From: Candidatus Lightella neohaematopini
GTDB taxonomy: Bacteria > Pseudomonadota > Gammaproteobacteria > Enterobacterales > Enterobacteriaceae
NCBI GenBank assembly: GCA_025728395.1
Contig: JAOBJR010000080.1
Span: 1-6,749, forward strand
Length of the DNA: 6,749 bases
Reading direction: 5' to 3'
Positions within the stretch are counted from its first letter, which is position 1; every line of letters starts with the position of its first letter. The notes under the pieces were generated by a model, which did not search any database, had not been told where the DNA came from, and saw only the letters and a program-made list of their open reading frames with translations. This document shows positions 6,245 through 6,749 of this stretch, one piece after another. The position numbers and the translations under genes are program-made.

Positions 6245-6749
6245 TTATGATTTGATCATTTTATATTTTTTATACTTACTACAAAAATTGTTATTTTTTG
6301 TTTTATTACCAATGTCTGGTACTTTATTGTTACAAACAAAGTTATTTTTTTTTCTTAATTTTTTATCCTTATGAAAATAAATTAACTTACTTATATAGAT
6401 AAGTATATTTTTAATAAAATTAAAAAAAAATATTAATAATTTTATTTTTTTACAAAAAATTTTTACTTTTAATAGAAATTTTTTAGTTTTTAAAGTATTT
6501 GATGTGTTAATTATATTATGATTTTTATATTTTAAGAAGTTATTAATTTTATTATATCTAATACCGTTAGCTATTTTACTGTTAATAGATTTTAATTCAG
6601 TTTTACTTTCTAAATAACGAAAATTTTTTATTGTATATAATTTAGAAGAAAAATAATTTATGTTAGGTAATTTTTCTCCTTTACGTAATCTTAAAACTAT
6701 AAAATGTGGAGTTTGCATTTTATCATTTGGAACTATTATAGCTCTTACC
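6245..6749 (-). CDS. rne: Ribonuclease E, 3' part, short C-terminal tail
   Basis: RNase E is the essential endonuclease for mRNA decay and for rRNA and tRNA processing. The gene enters from the right edge; 167 residues are visible. The first, VRAIIVPNDKMQTPHF followed by VLRLRKGEKLP, match the E. coli segment RVIIVPNDQMETPHY and VLRVRKGEETP (recalled), which sits near residues 470-500 of 1061, toward the end of the catalytic half. So the ATG at 6718 is an internal Met, not a start. After this block only about 130 residues remain. They are Lys/Asn-rich with no clear similarity, except for a hydrophobic and basic stretch at 6374-6448 (KIKLLIFFFNFIKNILIYI) that could be the counterpart of the membrane-targeting amphipathic helix (E. 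coli about 565-585). The Arg-rich RNA-binding region and the sites for RhlB, enolase and PNPase are not present. RNase G is less likely because it ends sooner. lgt follows 113 bases downstream. Confidence 0.88.
   Translation of the reverse strand, partial: VRAIIVPNDKMQTPHFIVLRLRKGEKLPNINYFSSKLYTIKNFRYLESKTELKSINSKIANGIRYNKINNFLKYKNHNIINTSNTLKTKKFLLKVKIFCKKIKLLIFFFNFIKNILIYISKLIYFHKDKKLRKKNNFVCNNKVPDIGNKTKNNNFCSKYKKYKMIKS

Noticed and set aside
6245..6718. Stand-alone 157-residue hypothetical protein starting at 6718
   Set aside because: The frame continues to the window edge and the residues across the supposed start match RNase E (VPNDKMQTPHF), so it is the end of rne.
1..6749. Recoded UGA as tryptophan, as in some reduced symbionts
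   Set aside because: leuS and holA end in TGA at the expected family C termini, and conserved Trp positions use TGG.

Overview
The window looks like a piece of the chromosome of a strongly reduced, very AT-rich gammaproteobacterium, most likely an obligate insect endosymbiont. Every gene is recognisable as an Enterobacterales-type housekeeping gene. A+T is very high by eye, roughly four fifths or more. Proteins are rich in Lys, Asn, Ile and Tyr, intergenic regions are short, and poly-A tracts of 8-10 are common. UGA acts as a stop (leuS and holA end with TGA where the family ends), so the genetic code is standard. The species cannot be named from this sequence.

Layout, plus strand: leuS (5' end missing, 1-2166), lptE (2168-2626) and holA (2644-3609) are tightly packed in the same order as in E. 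coli. A 106-base spacer follows. Then come lipB (3716-4356, broken by a one-base frameshift in an A10 tract) and lipA (4367-5248). In E. coli, holA and lipB are separated by nadD, cobC, rsfS, rlmH, mrdA, mrdB, rlpA, dacA and ybeD. All of these are absent here, so the locus is the ancestral leuS-to-lipA block with its middle removed. Minus strand: rne (3' part, 6749-6245) lies upstream of lgt (6131-5277), which converges on lipA with a 28-base gap.

Functions: leuS charges tRNA-Leu, holA encodes the delta subunit of the DNA polymerase III clamp loader, and rne encodes the essential RNA-processing endonuclease. lipB and lipA together make protein-bound lipoate for 2-oxoacid dehydrogenases. lgt starts lipoprotein maturation, and the LptE product encoded here is a plausible lipoprotein substrate that serves LPS export. 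So the fragment speaks for a symbiont with some outer-membrane biogenesis and lipoate-dependent metabolism.

The most interesting points are (1) lipB, whose full 213-residue frame would be restored by one extra A in an A10 run, a candidate for rescue by polymerase slippage; (2) a LeuRS whose synthetic site is well conserved but whose CP1 editing pocket has lost most signature residues; and (3) an RNase E that stops shortly after the catalytic half, apparently keeping a membrane-anchor-like segment but no degradosome scaffold. I found no tRNA, rRNA, CRISPR, insertion sequence, phage or defence genes, and no convincing new system.
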